From: Coptodactyla brooksi
Taxonomy: Eukaryota; Arthropoda; Insecta; Coleoptera; Scarabaeidae
Assembly: GCA_033557675.1 (NCBI GenBank)
Contig: JAWQRM010000238.1
Span: 1-25,842, forward strand
Direction: 5' to 3'
Length of the DNA stretch: 25,842 nucleotides
Within the stretch, counting starts at the first letter, position 1; every line of letters begins with the position of its first letter. The position numbers were made by a program, and so were the translations under genes. Positions 11,201 through 18,661 of the stretch are shown piece by piece. The notes below the pieces were generated by a model that made no database searches, was not told the DNA's origin, and saw nothing but the letters and a program-made list of their open reading frames with translations.

Positions 11201-14200
11201 CCTTTCTCGACTTCCAAAGGTTCGGGCAAAGGCTTACTCGCACCATCTAATACAGCTATCGCGATGACCGGGGCCCGATGTTTCAGTTGGATTTCTTTGC
11301 CCAGCTGGCAGATTACATCATCCGTGTCCCGTTTCGATGGTATACTGATTGTAAACACGTACACTGTGCCATTGTTTGTACCGGCCCATAATGTTGGTAT
11401 AGTGTTTTGTACTAAACAGAGAAAATTTGTTATTGCGCGATTGAGAATAAAAAGAGAAACACATTTCCTTGTATATGTATTACATTTACATCAGTTTATG
11501 CTGGTTATGAAGTGTGTATCGAATTATACTTGACTTTATGGCTGAAATAAAATCAATCTTTAAATTTGCTTACTATTTATGAGGAAGGTTCTAGCGAAAT
11601 ATAAACACCTAACAATCGATCCCATTCCATCATCGACCGGTCGGGCTTCAATTTGTCGTTCGACAGGTTTAGCATCTAGAGGATTAAAGCTTCCTTCGTC
11701 GCCAGGCGGTGTTTTCCTTTGCGGTGGAGAGGCAGGTGTAGTTGGATTCGTCGCGGCAGGTGCGCTCTGATTCGCTCTCCTCGTCGACCTTCCTTTGCGT
11801 AACCTTCTAAATGACTCCCTCAGAGATTTTTTGAACGACTTTCTTCTAGATATGGGCGCATCGCCTGCTCCGGTGAGATCTATCGCAAAGCAAAACAAAC
11901 AGAAATTAGGAAAGAGCATTATTTTCAATTTCTCTAGTTAGCGGAACCGAAGACACCACCAGGAAAAGAAAATGCATGAAGAAATTCTTACCATTTGGAT
12001 TTAAGGTACATTTTACCATGACGGGCTTTTGACGTTGATAATCGAACAGAGCCAGACCGTGTGCCGTTCCAGCTGCTAAGAGACCCCAATCTGGCCGAAG
12101 TACGACGCAAGTTACTGCGGCAGGTGGGTAAAGTTGTACGATATTATTTGCTTGGAAACCTCTGCTCTGACGTATACTTCCTGAAATAATTTAACACAAT
12201 TAACAGATTTGAATCGGGAATAGCTTTTCGCTACACGAAGCATTATACATAGTAACGGGCTTTCAGAAATGTCCCACGTGATCATATGCAGATTCCTTTT
12301 TTAACAATTTGTTTATCGTAGTTTGGTAGCATTGTAATATGTTTGTGTGTGTCACTAAGAAGTAACCAGATCTTTTAACCAGATATTTCAAACATAGGCG
12401 TTCCTGAATTGAGTATTGAATTTTAAATTAATGTTTTAGATTAGTCATAGCAAATGCAGAGTTGTCATAATTAACAAATATACAATTTTCACTTGTTTAA
12501 TAGTACAGGAAGTCCTCTAGTTTCATGCATAATTGGTTACCTAAAAAGGTACGAAATTCGAACAACATGTTATATGAAATTAGCAGGGTTTCATTCCTGG
12601 AAATATAAATTGAACAAGTATGCAAGTACAAAAAGCACATGTAATAACTTATAAGTAGTACATATTGACACTTTAATACAAAATGGTTAATAACGAAACA
12701 AATGTAACATAATAACAACAAACAAACCTACAATGTAGGTCCTATCGTGTTTTACAATCAGTATTCCTCATAAAAAAACGAACAAGAATTTAGCACCCTT
12801 GATTACATAAATCGTCATCTACTTCCATTAATTTTCATTTGTATAATGAAAATAGCAAAATTTATTTTTAATGCGCAGTAAATTAAATAAAAATCACTGT
12901 AAGATTCAGAACATACCCAAAACTTTACACATAGTTAAAATGTTAATGCTAATTCTGCTGTGGTGGTGCTAGTATTCCTACAAAAAATATGTAAGGACAA
13001 CAATTTTCCCATCTTTTTTTTTTTCTTCATATATCACTCGGTTACATTGGACATCTTTTTCTATTGCCCTGAGGATCTGTGAACTTCGATCGGGAGTCGG
13101 GTTGTATCCTTCTATTATGGAAAGAAACCTTTTCAAGTGAGAGAAGGCATCTCTTAGTTTCTTGGTCGTCAAAGCTTTTGGTGGAACGATTATATCATTT
13201 TTGTGCATTTCAATAAGCTCCTCATTAGTTATTTCTTCTGAATGAGAAGCAATTAAATCTTTGGGATTAACATCAACTTTTACATCATTCATTAAAATCA
13301 CACTTTCAGTGGTAGAATTATCGAGAATAACTTCAAAACTATCCTTGTGAAACAATTCTGGGCATATTTTTTTCCAGGCACCATTTGTGGTGGTCTGGTT
13401 AATTTTGTTCGAGGCATCACCGATGTTATTAACAGCCTTTCCAAAATTGCTCCAAAATCAGTTGCTCTTATGGCTTGTTGCATTGTTTTCTTTAGGTAAT
13501 ATCGTTTGAACGTTGTTATCACAGTCTGATCCATAGGCTGGAGAAGACTTGTATTTGGTGGCACAAATATTTTTATTTCAGAACAAATTTCTTGTAGTGT
13601 CTGCGGATGTCCTGGAGTTAAATTATATTATGCCGCTGACTTTCTCAATTGTGGCAGTTGAGGGTGTTTATTTTAATCATTATCACACTGCAAGTTTGGT
13701 TGCATTATTAGTTATAGTCACGTGGGACTTGGACATTTTTAAAAGACCGGTATATACTTTGCTTTCATTTAAAATAAAGTTTCTATAAACTATTGCACGT
13801 GTTTGATATAGTTTGTCTTATATTGTATCTATATGTTTTCTTTACTTAACTGCTTAATGTTAGATTTTTATTCTAGAAATTTAGATCTAAGTATGCCATC
13901 GTTGAATCGTAAATAAACAAGTATTTACAATGTTAATAGATAATTTTCGATGTAAACGAAAGCCTATTTTGTCCATGAAATGTTCTAAAAATATTAATGC
14001 AGAATGTTTGTTCAGTAGAGAATAACAGTCTGGTAAGTAACAGATTTAGAAAATGGATGAAAACAGGGGACAAAGAGTTTGTGTAAAATTTTGTTTTAAA
14101 ACTGAGAAATTAGCTTTGGAGACTTATGACCTCTTGAAAACTGCATTCGGGGATAAATGTCTAATGATCAAATGTTTTTAGTAATCTATTTTTAAAAAAA

Positions 14201-17200
14201 TTTATAACAGTGTTCAACAATGATATGGTCTCGGCCACAAGTTTTATTGCCAATAACTACAAATTTTTTAAGAAATAATTTAAAAACCCAGAAGAAGGGA
14301 TATTAAAGAAACTAAAAGTAATGAGAAAAAAGATGCACTTCCGATTGTTTTTGGTAAATGCGGACAAATTGCTAATAGACGTTTTATTTTGTTCAGTCTC
14401 ATAATAAAATTTAATCACCATCAAAAAATTTCTAACATACCTTGTTTGGGCGTCAGTTGATCATGTCCTTTCCACACGAATCCATCTCGATCGCTAACAA
14501 TATTCATCACGCTCACTTTTACTTCTCCTTCCAGCACTTCAGTATCGAATTTAGCAAGAACAATATGGCCTGCAGTCCCAGCAACAGCCAACGTTCCAGA
14601 CAGCGGACATAAGCTAATCTTCTTTATTGCCAATCTAGCGTCGTCTGAATATGGGTCGAAAATTCCAGTTTTTCTGAATGGAGGCCATTCTTCCTCCGAA
14701 TCGTCTGGGGAAGTCACCACGTCATCTATAAAAAAATATTAACATGATTAATGATCGTTTTATCTACAACTTATTTACCAAAACACATTATTTAGTAAAT
14801 AATGAATGGAAATTTGAATGGTTCAACCAATTTTACTACAATCTGAATAAATAAATAAAAAAACTAGTTAGAGAGTAATATATATTATTCTATTTACACG
14901 TTTAAATACTATTTTTGAGTTGCTAGTATAGCTAATGTAGATATAGAAAAATGATAGAAATAGGCTTATCGTACCAACTATATCATCCCCAGTAAAATAC
15001 TGTGCCGTACTGAACTTATAGATTGGAGTCAAATTTACACAACCGGCATCCCAAAACCGTACAGTGCCATCTTCGTGTCCGGTCAGAAGTAGTTCTCGTC
15101 TAGGCAATTCGCCTTTTGAACACAGGAGGCTTCCCCCTTGGATAGGCCATGTTCTCGATGAATACATGTGACTTGTTTGGGCTCTTCCCGCTTCTTTTAA
15201 ATGCACCCAAAGTTCTTCAGAGACATCTACCCATAAATAAAGAAATAAATTTGTATTGTGAAATTCCAAGTACAAAACTTAATAATTACTTGAGACATGT
15301 TGGCTACAGATGACAGCTGATGCGTGTAACGATACTAAATAAGGTAAGTTCATCATTTTCCAGTCTTCTGATTGCAGATCAACGGCTACAAGTTCTTCAT
15401 CAGCCAGTATAAGTAGAGTGTCCGGATCCCCTTCTTGATCGTCCAAATTCTCATCTTCGTCTTCTTCTGGTTGCGATTCTACTATTAAGAAATCGATTAC
15501 CTGAAATATTACAATTTTGTCATTTAAATTTGTCAACTTATCCATATACAAGGGTTGATAAAAATGACTGTATGCCCAATTATGAGAATGTTCAAAAACT
15601 GGAACAAAGAATTTGCATTAAATTTTACTTTTCAGAATGGAATAAAGAATAAAAATATAGCACAAAAACACACATGCTTATTTTTGAAAAGTAGTTCAGC
15701 ACATTGTTGTTTATTGTGTCTTCCATGAAAAAATATTTCACATAAGTTACAACAAATATTATCTACCTTGCTCGTGAGCTCAAATGTAACGTGTTTCGTA
15801 TCGTGTATGACAGAAACCGTATGTTTATCGCTGTAACTCGCCCTTGGCAATCCACCGCTAAACACAATCAGTGGTTGTCCGTTCAATTCTTTCCTGATAA
15901 TTTTCGGGATCGCCTTACAAGGAAAAGGCCCGTACGTTGTGACAGGTTCGGGCAGTGAAGATTCCTCGTCGTTGTATTCGTTCAGTTCCCATGTAAGGTA
16001 ACTTCCTGTCAAATAGAAAAATGAAAATGTGTATCGACGTTGTCGAATACTTTTACATTCCCTTACCGTCGTTGTGTGATGTTGTGAATCCTAGGCCGTC
16101 GTCATGCCAGCACAAACTTTCTAGTTGTTGCTGTGATGGGAATGTTTTAACAGCCACGTTTTCGACCCGATTATACAAAACTAGTAGGCCGCGATTGTAT
16201 CCAATGAGAATGTTGTTCGGGTGACCAGGTTGTTCGAAGATCGCTTCTACAGCACCAGGGTTTAGTTTGTAATCTTGTGGTACGCTGTCGATTTCAAGAA
16301 ATATATTACTGCTTTTATGTAATTATTATTTACTAAAGTAGCACAAATGTCTAGTTAATAACATGACTATTTATTTTTGCTAAGTTTCCATTGATATATA
16401 CATATACGAATTCTATTCTTTTAGGAACTACAGTGTTCCTAAAAGCTTGACCACTAAGTGTTATCCAGTTGACAAAATTTTTTAATAGCTAATATTCATA
16501 AAAATCAGAAAGATCATCAAAAAAGGTGAAAACAATTATGTAGTGGTCTGTAGTTAATAAAATTAATAATTAATTACTTGCACTACATTCAAGACTGGTG
16601 TCATTTAAAGTTGCTGTGTCCTATATATTGTGGGTTATTATTTTATTGCAAGAGTTTTATGAGTTGGAGTATAGGATGAGAGTTGTTGTTGAACTGGATG
16701 TTAATTGCTGGGATTTGTTTCTTTGAATATTTGGAGGTTCTCGAAAATATTCATTTTATTGTCTTTACTTAGGACTATTATGATCAGGAAATTTTGCTCT
16801 ATACTTCCAGGTAGGTGGAAATTTTCGTATAGATGGTCTGCATAATTGGAGTCAAGTTTTTTATTTATATAAGATTATTATTATTATATAAGATTTTGCC
16901 ATTAGTTCAGAAAGGTGTCAGGTATCACAACCCAAATCACATAATTCTCTCTTTTTAAGGGGTTGTGTAGGGAAATTTTTGACACCAAATCATGTATATT
17001 AAAAAGTTACACCGTTTACATGCAGCTTATAATTTAGATATTTTCCTATAATTGAATATGCTTTTTATTACTTCTTTTAAAGGTTCGTTTATTACAATTA
17101 AAATTACTTATTGCTGTTTTTAGGTTTACAATGTATAATTTAATATTTCATGCGGTTAAGATTATTTCATTTGTATTTATCTACTTTCGCAGTTATGTTA

Positions 17201-18661
17201 GATCTTCTGTGCTATTTATTTCATCTTTATTCAATTAATATTATTATTATAGAAAATGACTAGATCGTTTCCATATATATTTGTGTGTAAATGTTATGGA
17301 AATGTGGTGAAATGAAACCGCAAACATGAATAAATGTTAAAAATTAGTTCACATAGATGTTTTCTTCCCTTGCATTTTTCATAATTACCAAAGAAAATAA
17401 ACTTAATGTTGCTAAAGCAGACACAACTTTAGCAACTGAATTTATGATATCTGCCATTCAATGAACTGCAACTTCTCAACAAAACTGTGTAGGTACACAT
17501 CATTTGAACATCAAACAGGACCAGGTAACATTTAAGTACAAAGTAATATTTGAGAAAACACCTTAACCACAACTGCACTGTTTTGAATCTTGGTTTATAT
17601 TTTTATTAATAAACCTTCTCCAAGGGGATGTTTAAATAAACCTTCAATTTTTAATGTTTCAATAAATCTTTTTCAAGAGTATACAACATAATGTGTTCTA
17701 AAGCTTAAGCAAAGTGGGTGATGTACCATGATAAGATCGATAGTTTTAGAGTTATTTAATTATACTTAATTTACATACTATTTATAATACTTTTACAAGT
17801 CAAATACTAATGGACTTATTATTTGTAATTAAAAGTGTAGTAGTTTTACGCATGACTGCTGCAAAACCATCAAGGTGAGGCGAGTTTCAATAGAAAAAAT
17901 ATGTATATTGTTCAGGTAAGTAAAAACATAAAATTTTAAAAAATTAAAGGCATGGATTTATTTACATTTTCATCCTCAATGGTTTCTGAAGATGCTTCCC
18001 GAAATATTTATTTTCGTTGTGGCAAAGTACAAAAGGTATGTATCATCAAAATTAATTTGAATTGGATTGTCAAATATATATTCCTTTTGACTTATATCCT
18101 GGATGCCTTTAACTCTAACATATCAATGTTTATTGTTAACAAATTAACAGAATTATACCTTAAGTAATTCTATGTTAAGACAGATGCTATTTAACTATTT
18201 GTTTTCGGTCATACTATAATTAATATAAAATTTCCTTACTGTTGCATCACATCCTCCTGATATATGTTATCCCGGACCATCTCAAACGTGTTCAAATCCA
18301 GCAAGTATATGTTCCCACCTTCCGTACCCAAAAGTAACGCTTCCCCGCTTGACTCCACACATATTGCGGATATTTTCTTTAGCTTGCCTTCTAGCGCTTG
18401 TGTTTTGACTTCCACCAGCGAACTCTTGTCCACTTCCCACAAGTGGAGCGAGTTGTCTTCGCACAATGACACCACCTTGCCTACGTTGGGCAAAAATACC
18501 AATTGCGTAACGGCGATACTGTTTGAATGCTGCCCATAAAACTCCACTCCCGGTTTACCGAACACTTTGATAGCTCCCGTGGAGGTTCCGATGCATATGA
18601 GCCTCAGCGTTGGATCCCATGCTATGGCGGTTGGTTTGTGCGGAAAACCATGTTGCAACGT
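1962..18661 (-). CDS. l(2)gl: lethal(2) giant larvae homologue, 12 internal exons (first and last exons missing)
   Basis: Joined coding segments, in order of translation: 18661-18240, 16284-16067, 16005-15767, 15500-15290, 15226-14975, 14725-14441, 12180-11992, 11879-11574, 11411-11076, 7643-7466, 7385-7124, 2211-1962. All eleven internal junctions have GT donors and AG acceptors, and phases agree throughout, giving 1049 open codons. Seen: the QHGFPHKP opening, a PGVEFYGQH block, GHEDGTVRFWD, the RKSFKKSLRESF aPKC motif, and a C-terminal GDITIDSVKDH block. These are hallmarks of Lgl. Known of the family: a cytoplasmic and cortical protein with two seven-bladed WD40 propellers that acts with Scribble and Dlg to set the basolateral domain, antagonises aPKC/Par-6, binds non-muscle myosin II, and acts as a neoplastic tumour suppressor in flies. 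The exon with the initiator (about 28 residues in flies) is absent upstream, and no normal stop was found. Tomosyn is the nearest alternative, but the aPKC motif excludes it. Confidence 0.96.
2282..2307. repeat. Palindrome, 10-bp arms and 6-bp spacer
   Basis: The arms TACACACATA (2282-2291) and TATGTGTGTA (2298-2307) are perfect reverse complements around a 6-base spacer. It lies in the l(2)gl intron about 70 bp upstream (on the coding strand) of the window exon 12 acceptor. It may simply derive from a (CA/TG)n tract. Confidence 0.85.
2400..3486. other. Intron sequence, AT-rich, nothing assigned
   Basis: Part of the 4.9 kb l(2)gl intron. It is very AT-rich (notably 2570-2900), with no coding signal on either strand and no recognisable transposase. 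Confidence 0.5.
3487..4365. repeat. Unclassified dispersed repeat, copy R1, with an internal tandem duplication
   Basis: The 5' part is duplicated in tandem with a 312-bp offset: 3487-3784 and 3799-4036 share TTTGTGAAAGA, a GAACAAAGTTCAGACATAAT block and GACATTTAGTGCG, with the second unit shortened by about 59 bp. The 3' part (about 4030-4365) matches 8045-8400 in another l(2)gl intron, sharing GAAACCTTGT, TTTTATTATTAGATTT, ATCATTTTGCA and a TTCTACT..TG.AAAATCTA block. No coding capacity was recognised; the 90-codon open frame inside looks like chance. It is probably part of a DNA transposon, given the DDE fragment beside the other copy. Confidence 0.7.
4366..5049. other. Intron sequence, no assigned feature
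   Basis: Overlapping open frames on both strands (4662-5015 plus, 4951-4703 minus) contain no motif I recognise. They show no domain-like composition, and neither continues across a splice site. Nothing else was seen. Confidence 0.45.
5050..5290 (-). mobile_element. Penelope-like fragment, rearranged copy (P3)
   Basis: The reverse strand of 5140-5290 reads like the 5730-5830 portion of copy P2, including GTAGGAATAGGCTTAATAAAGT and the TTGGATGCGTTTGAAAG block also seen in copy P1. The adjoining 5050-5095 instead matches P2 (5874-5915) in the plus orientation (GGCAATTTGTAAAG). So the copy is broken with an inversion and forms an inverted-repeat pair with P2 about 400 bp away. Confidence 0.6.
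5620..6240 (+). mobile_element. Penelope-like fragment (copy P2) with tandem subrepeats
   Basis: Aligns along its length with copy P1 (1030-1495), sharing AAGTGTAGATAAC.TAAAATT, AATAGACTTAATAA, GGTACAATAAAGGAAA and the G-rich tail, but the reading frame is broken by indels. The 3' part carries two subrepeats at about 5930-6025 and 6064-6180, each with GGGTAAGATAAGG, a TTAATT.C.TTCTAATT block and AGCAATTAGGCAT; period about 130 bp. Like P1 it ends close to GTGACAATTGTTT. Confidence 0.6.
6241..7123. other. Intron sequence next to window exon 11, nothing assigned
   Basis: The short overlapping open frames at 6192-6461 (minus) lack recognisable motifs. The rest is AT-rich intron with no structure that I can name. 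Confidence 0.45.
7124..7385 (-). CDS. l(2)gl: l(2)gl window exon 11: end of propeller and linker
   Basis: Encodes partial residues 879-966. The acceptor is TTTTTCAG; T joins AA to read REDINGISSLVFTRDGEALY. The conserved YFHSSSELQRISLSAT block closes the second propeller. The rest is a low-complexity acidic linker (GEEETREDEQ) leading to SSVADK. The donor is AAG|GTTCGT, a weaker site than its neighbours, in phase 0. Confidence 0.94.
7466..7643 (-). CDS. l(2)gl: l(2)gl window exon 10: C-terminal propeller
   Basis: Encodes partial residues 820-878. The acceptor TTTAATAG precedes GTGCTAGG; GT joins the previous G to read AHEGARVRRMSFANF. The body has LLCLTNLGDCLVLSIPDLKRQ, a conserved Lgl strand set, and ends at VRREDI with donor GTATGT, leaving two bases. 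Confidence 0.95.
7816..8523. repeat. Unclassified dispersed repeat, copy R2
   Basis: Homologous to R1 (3487-4365) with many substitutions. Shared landmarks in the same order: GGATCAA.GGATCTTT just upstream, CATTTGGAGGTAGTTAGAGC against the GACATTTAGTGCG block, GAAACCTTGT, TTTTATTATTAGATTT, ATCATTTTGCA and the AAAATCTA block. Its last 205 bp (8319-8523) recur almost exactly at 9002-9206. It is AT-rich and contains no open frame of note. Confidence 0.7.
8689..8990 (+). mobile_element. Decayed DDE-type (Tc1/IS630-like) transposase fragment
   Basis: The plus strand reads GDMNAEIFTKWLETN, then after a one-base frameshift LIPNLDEPSLIVMNSTSYHN, SELEKPLFSSWKNAQVAG, a stop, then LKSVLWKLSALQRKP and EDHHEVLQ. 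This follows the layout of eukaryotic IS630/Tc1-type (DDE_3-like) transposases, where a MN..F..W helix is followed by P.L...S.IV.DNA.YH and an SSWKK helix. Here the expected DNA.YH reads NSTSYH, so the second catalytic Asp is lost. With the frameshift and stop the fragment is dead. It lies between two 205-bp direct repeats. Confidence 0.7.
9002..9206. repeat. 205-bp direct repeat of 8319-8523 (copy R3)
   Basis: By eye this aligns to 8319-8523 without gaps over 205 positions with about a dozen substitutions (roughly 94% identity). Both begin GATAGAAATAAGTTGATTTG and both end GTTATGGTTC/TTTAGGTATACTT. The pair brackets a 478-bp segment holding the transposase fragment, so it arose either by a local duplication or by insertion of the same element twice. 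Confidence 0.85.
9207..11075. other. Long AT-rich intron stretch, nothing assigned
   Basis: This is the upstream end (on the coding strand) of the 3.4 kb intron between window exons 9 and 10. It is extremely AT-rich, particularly 9350-10640. A less AT-rich island at about 10680-10930 is open in one plus frame (GPCITDDANIIKDVSTRGPD...) and in one minus frame, but I do not recognise either product. Confidence 0.5.
11076..11411 (-). CDS. l(2)gl: l(2)gl window exon 9: propeller 2
   Basis: Encodes partial residues 708-819. The acceptor is TTTAG before TACAAAAC; the donor is GTAAGC. Conserved blocks are PTLWAGTNNGTVYVFTI, ELQ-like KEIQLKHRAPVIAIAVLD, QPHRVVIASEEQFKIFTLP and YKLTAHEG. The opposite strand has a 118-codon open frame over the same interval; it is a shadow of this exon. 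The following intron is 3.4 kb. Confidence 0.95.
11574..11879 (-). CDS. l(2)gl: l(2)gl window exon 8: aPKC-phosphorylated polybasic linker
   Basis: Encodes partial residues 606-707. The acceptor is GCGATAG and the donor GTAAGC. It starts DLTGAGDAPIS, then the basic motif RRKSFKKSLRESFRRLRKG with serines at partial residues 620, 624 and 628 (codons from 11838 down to 11812). The four-residue spacing matches fly Ser656/660/664, the sites phosphorylated by aPKC that release Lgl from the apical cortex; the basic helix also binds membrane phosphoinositides (family knowledge). A variable Pro/Ala/Thr-rich stretch follows, then GSIVRCLYFARTF returning to the propeller. Confidence 0.96.
11992..12180 (-). 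CDS. l(2)gl: l(2)gl window exon 7: propeller 2
   Basis: Encodes partial residues 543-605. The acceptor is TTTCAG and the donor GTAAGA. It reads GFQANNIVQLYPPAAVTCVV then WGLLAAGTAHGLALFDYQ and KCTLNPN. The AAGTAHGLALFDY block is nearly invariant in Lgl and sits just before the phospho-regulated linker encoded by the next exon. Confidence 0.95.
12181..12756. other. Intron sequence between window exons 6 and 7, nothing assigned
   Basis: AT-rich sequence with no gene or named repeat recognised. The 74-codon minus-strand frame at 12721-12497 is judged to be chance. Confidence 0.45.
12757..13630 (-). mobile_element. Tigger/pogo-like transposase fragment, frameshifted and truncated
   Basis: The minus strand reads TPGHPQTLQEICSEIKIFVP then PNTSLLQPMDQTVITTFKRY and YLKKTMQQA, the unmistakable DDE_1 (Tigger/jerky-like) block LPPNTTSLLQPMDQGVI.TFK..Y. 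A frameshift near 13440-13470 then moves the frame to NNIGDASNKINQTTTNGAWK and KICPELFHKDSFEV, matching the family's W.....LNG.WKK..PE region; an acidic C-terminal tail follows. The expected DNAPGHP reads N.TPGHP, so the second catalytic Asp is missing, and upstream sequence is lost beyond about 13630. CAGTATTCCTCAT at 12759 resembles a Tigger terminal repeat. It sits in the l(2)gl intron in the same orientation as the gene. Confidence 0.88.
13631..14052. other. Intron sequence between two transposon remnants
   Basis: No gene seen. The open frame at 13549-13788 on the plus strand overlaps the Tigger remnant antisense and is a shadow or chance frame. Confidence 0.45.
14053..14181 (+). mobile_element. 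mariner transposase N-terminal fragment (HTH part, 42 codons)
   Basis: ATG at 14053 opens a 42-codon frame ending at TAG 14179-14181: MDENRGQRVCVKFCFKTEK, then ALETYDLLKTAFGDKCLM. This matches the first helix-turn-helix of mariner transposases (the EQRV.IKFC.KLGK...ET...L..A.GD pattern). Homology stops abruptly after LM, where the family normally reads S...V.EW..RF, so only the DNA-binding start survives. It is antisense to l(2)gl, inside the exon 6/7 intron. No terminal repeats were identified beside it. Confidence 0.8.
14441..14725 (-). CDS. l(2)gl: l(2)gl window exon 6: propeller 2
   Basis: Encodes partial residues 448-542. The acceptor TTTATAG precedes AT GAC GTG; with the G left by exon 5 this gives DIVDDVV. 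Conserved Lgl blocks are EEEWPPFRKTG, FDPYSDDARLAIKKISLCP, SGTLAVAGTAGHIVL and DGFVWKGHDQL. The donor is GTATGT, leaving one base. The following intron is 2.26 kb and contains two transposon remnants. Confidence 0.95.
14975..15226 (-). CDS. l(2)gl: l(2)gl window exon 5: signature WD repeat
   Basis: Encodes partial residues 364-447. The acceptor is GGGTAG. It contains SRTWPIQGG and LLLTGHEDGTVRFWDAG, the most WD40-like repeat of the family with the GH...WD signature, followed by LTPIYKFSTAQYF. Two donors are possible near the end. GTTGGT at 14980 breaks the frame with the next exon. GTACGA, with the exon ending at 14975, gives the phase that matches, so it was chosen although it is not a strong consensus. 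The upstream intron is 63 bp. Confidence 0.93.
15290..15500 (-). CDS. l(2)gl: l(2)gl window exon 4: acidic loop between WD40 blades
   Basis: Encodes partial residues 294-363. The acceptor is TTTCAG before GTA ATC GAT TTC; the donor is GTAATT, leaving one base. The exon carries an acidic insertion with many Asp and Glu residues (EEDEDENLDDQEGD), then PDTLLILADEELVAVDLQS, a conserved Lgl segment, and WKMMNLPYLVSLHASAVIC. The acidic loop varies in length among Lgl proteins and is probably disordered. Confidence 0.94.
15767..16005 (-). CDS. l(2)gl: l(2)gl window exon 3: WD40 propeller 1
   Basis: Encodes partial residues 214-293. The acceptor is GACAG; GA joins the previous G to give Gly, so the join reads SHNDGSYLTWEL, a WD-type strand. 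The body contains TTYGPFPCKAIPKI and LIVFSGGLPRASYSDKHTV, which is highly conserved in Lgl. The donor is AAG|GTAGAT, in phase 0. The acidic NDEESSLPEP stretch marks an exposed loop. Confidence 0.95.
16067..16284 (-). CDS. l(2)gl: l(2)gl window exon 2: WD40 propeller 1
   Basis: Encodes partial residues 141-213. The acceptor is CGACAG; the first C completes a His codon with CA from the previous exon, giving VMQHVPQDYKLNPGAVEAI across the join. The donor is GTAAGG, leaving one base. Recognisable Lgl blocks are NNILIGYNRGLLVLYN and QQQLESLCWHDDG. The upstream intron is about 1.95 kb; the downstream one is only 61 bp. Confidence 0.95.
16285..18239. other. Intron between window exons 1 and 2, mostly unassigned
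   Basis: A 1.95 kb AT-rich l(2)gl intron. No coding signal was recognised; the 71-codon plus frame at 17952-18167 looks like chance. One perfect palindrome at 16418-16445 is listed separately. Confidence 0.5.
16418..16445. repeat. Palindrome, 11-bp arms and 6-bp spacer
   Basis: CTTTTAGGAAC (16418-16428) and GTTCCTAAAAG (16435-16445) are perfect reverse complements around TACAGT. The right half, read from CAGTGTTCC, resembles the start of a Tc1/pogo-type terminal repeat (CAGT...), so this could be two abutting transposon ends or a footprint; that is inference. Confidence 0.85.
18240..18661 (-). CDS. l(2)gl: l(2)gl window exon 1: start of first WD40 propeller
   Basis: Encodes partial residues 1-140. 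The acceptor is TTTCAG before ACG TTG CAA CAT, and the donor is GTAAGG, leaving two bases (CA) over. The exon opens with TLQHGFPHKP, which in Lgl proteins follows the short N-terminal exon ending in ...YRK. An ATG lies nine bases upstream of the ACG codon (MFQ...), but its TTTCAG is the splice acceptor, so this is not a genuine start. Visible conserved blocks are GAIKVFGKPGVEFYGQH, LEGKLKKISAICVESS and LLGTEGGNIYLLDL, giving blades of the first propeller. Confidence 0.95.

Noticed and set aside
11177..11533. 118-codon plus-strand open frame
   Set aside because: Antisense shadow of l(2)gl window exon 9, whose minus-strand frame has clear family homology.
14980..14981. Alternative donor GTTGGT for l(2)gl window exon 5
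   Set aside because: It leaves phase 0, which does not join the phase required by exon 6; the GTACGA donor restores the frame.
18264..18539. 91-codon plus-strand open frame
   Set aside because: Antisense shadow of l(2)gl window exon 1.
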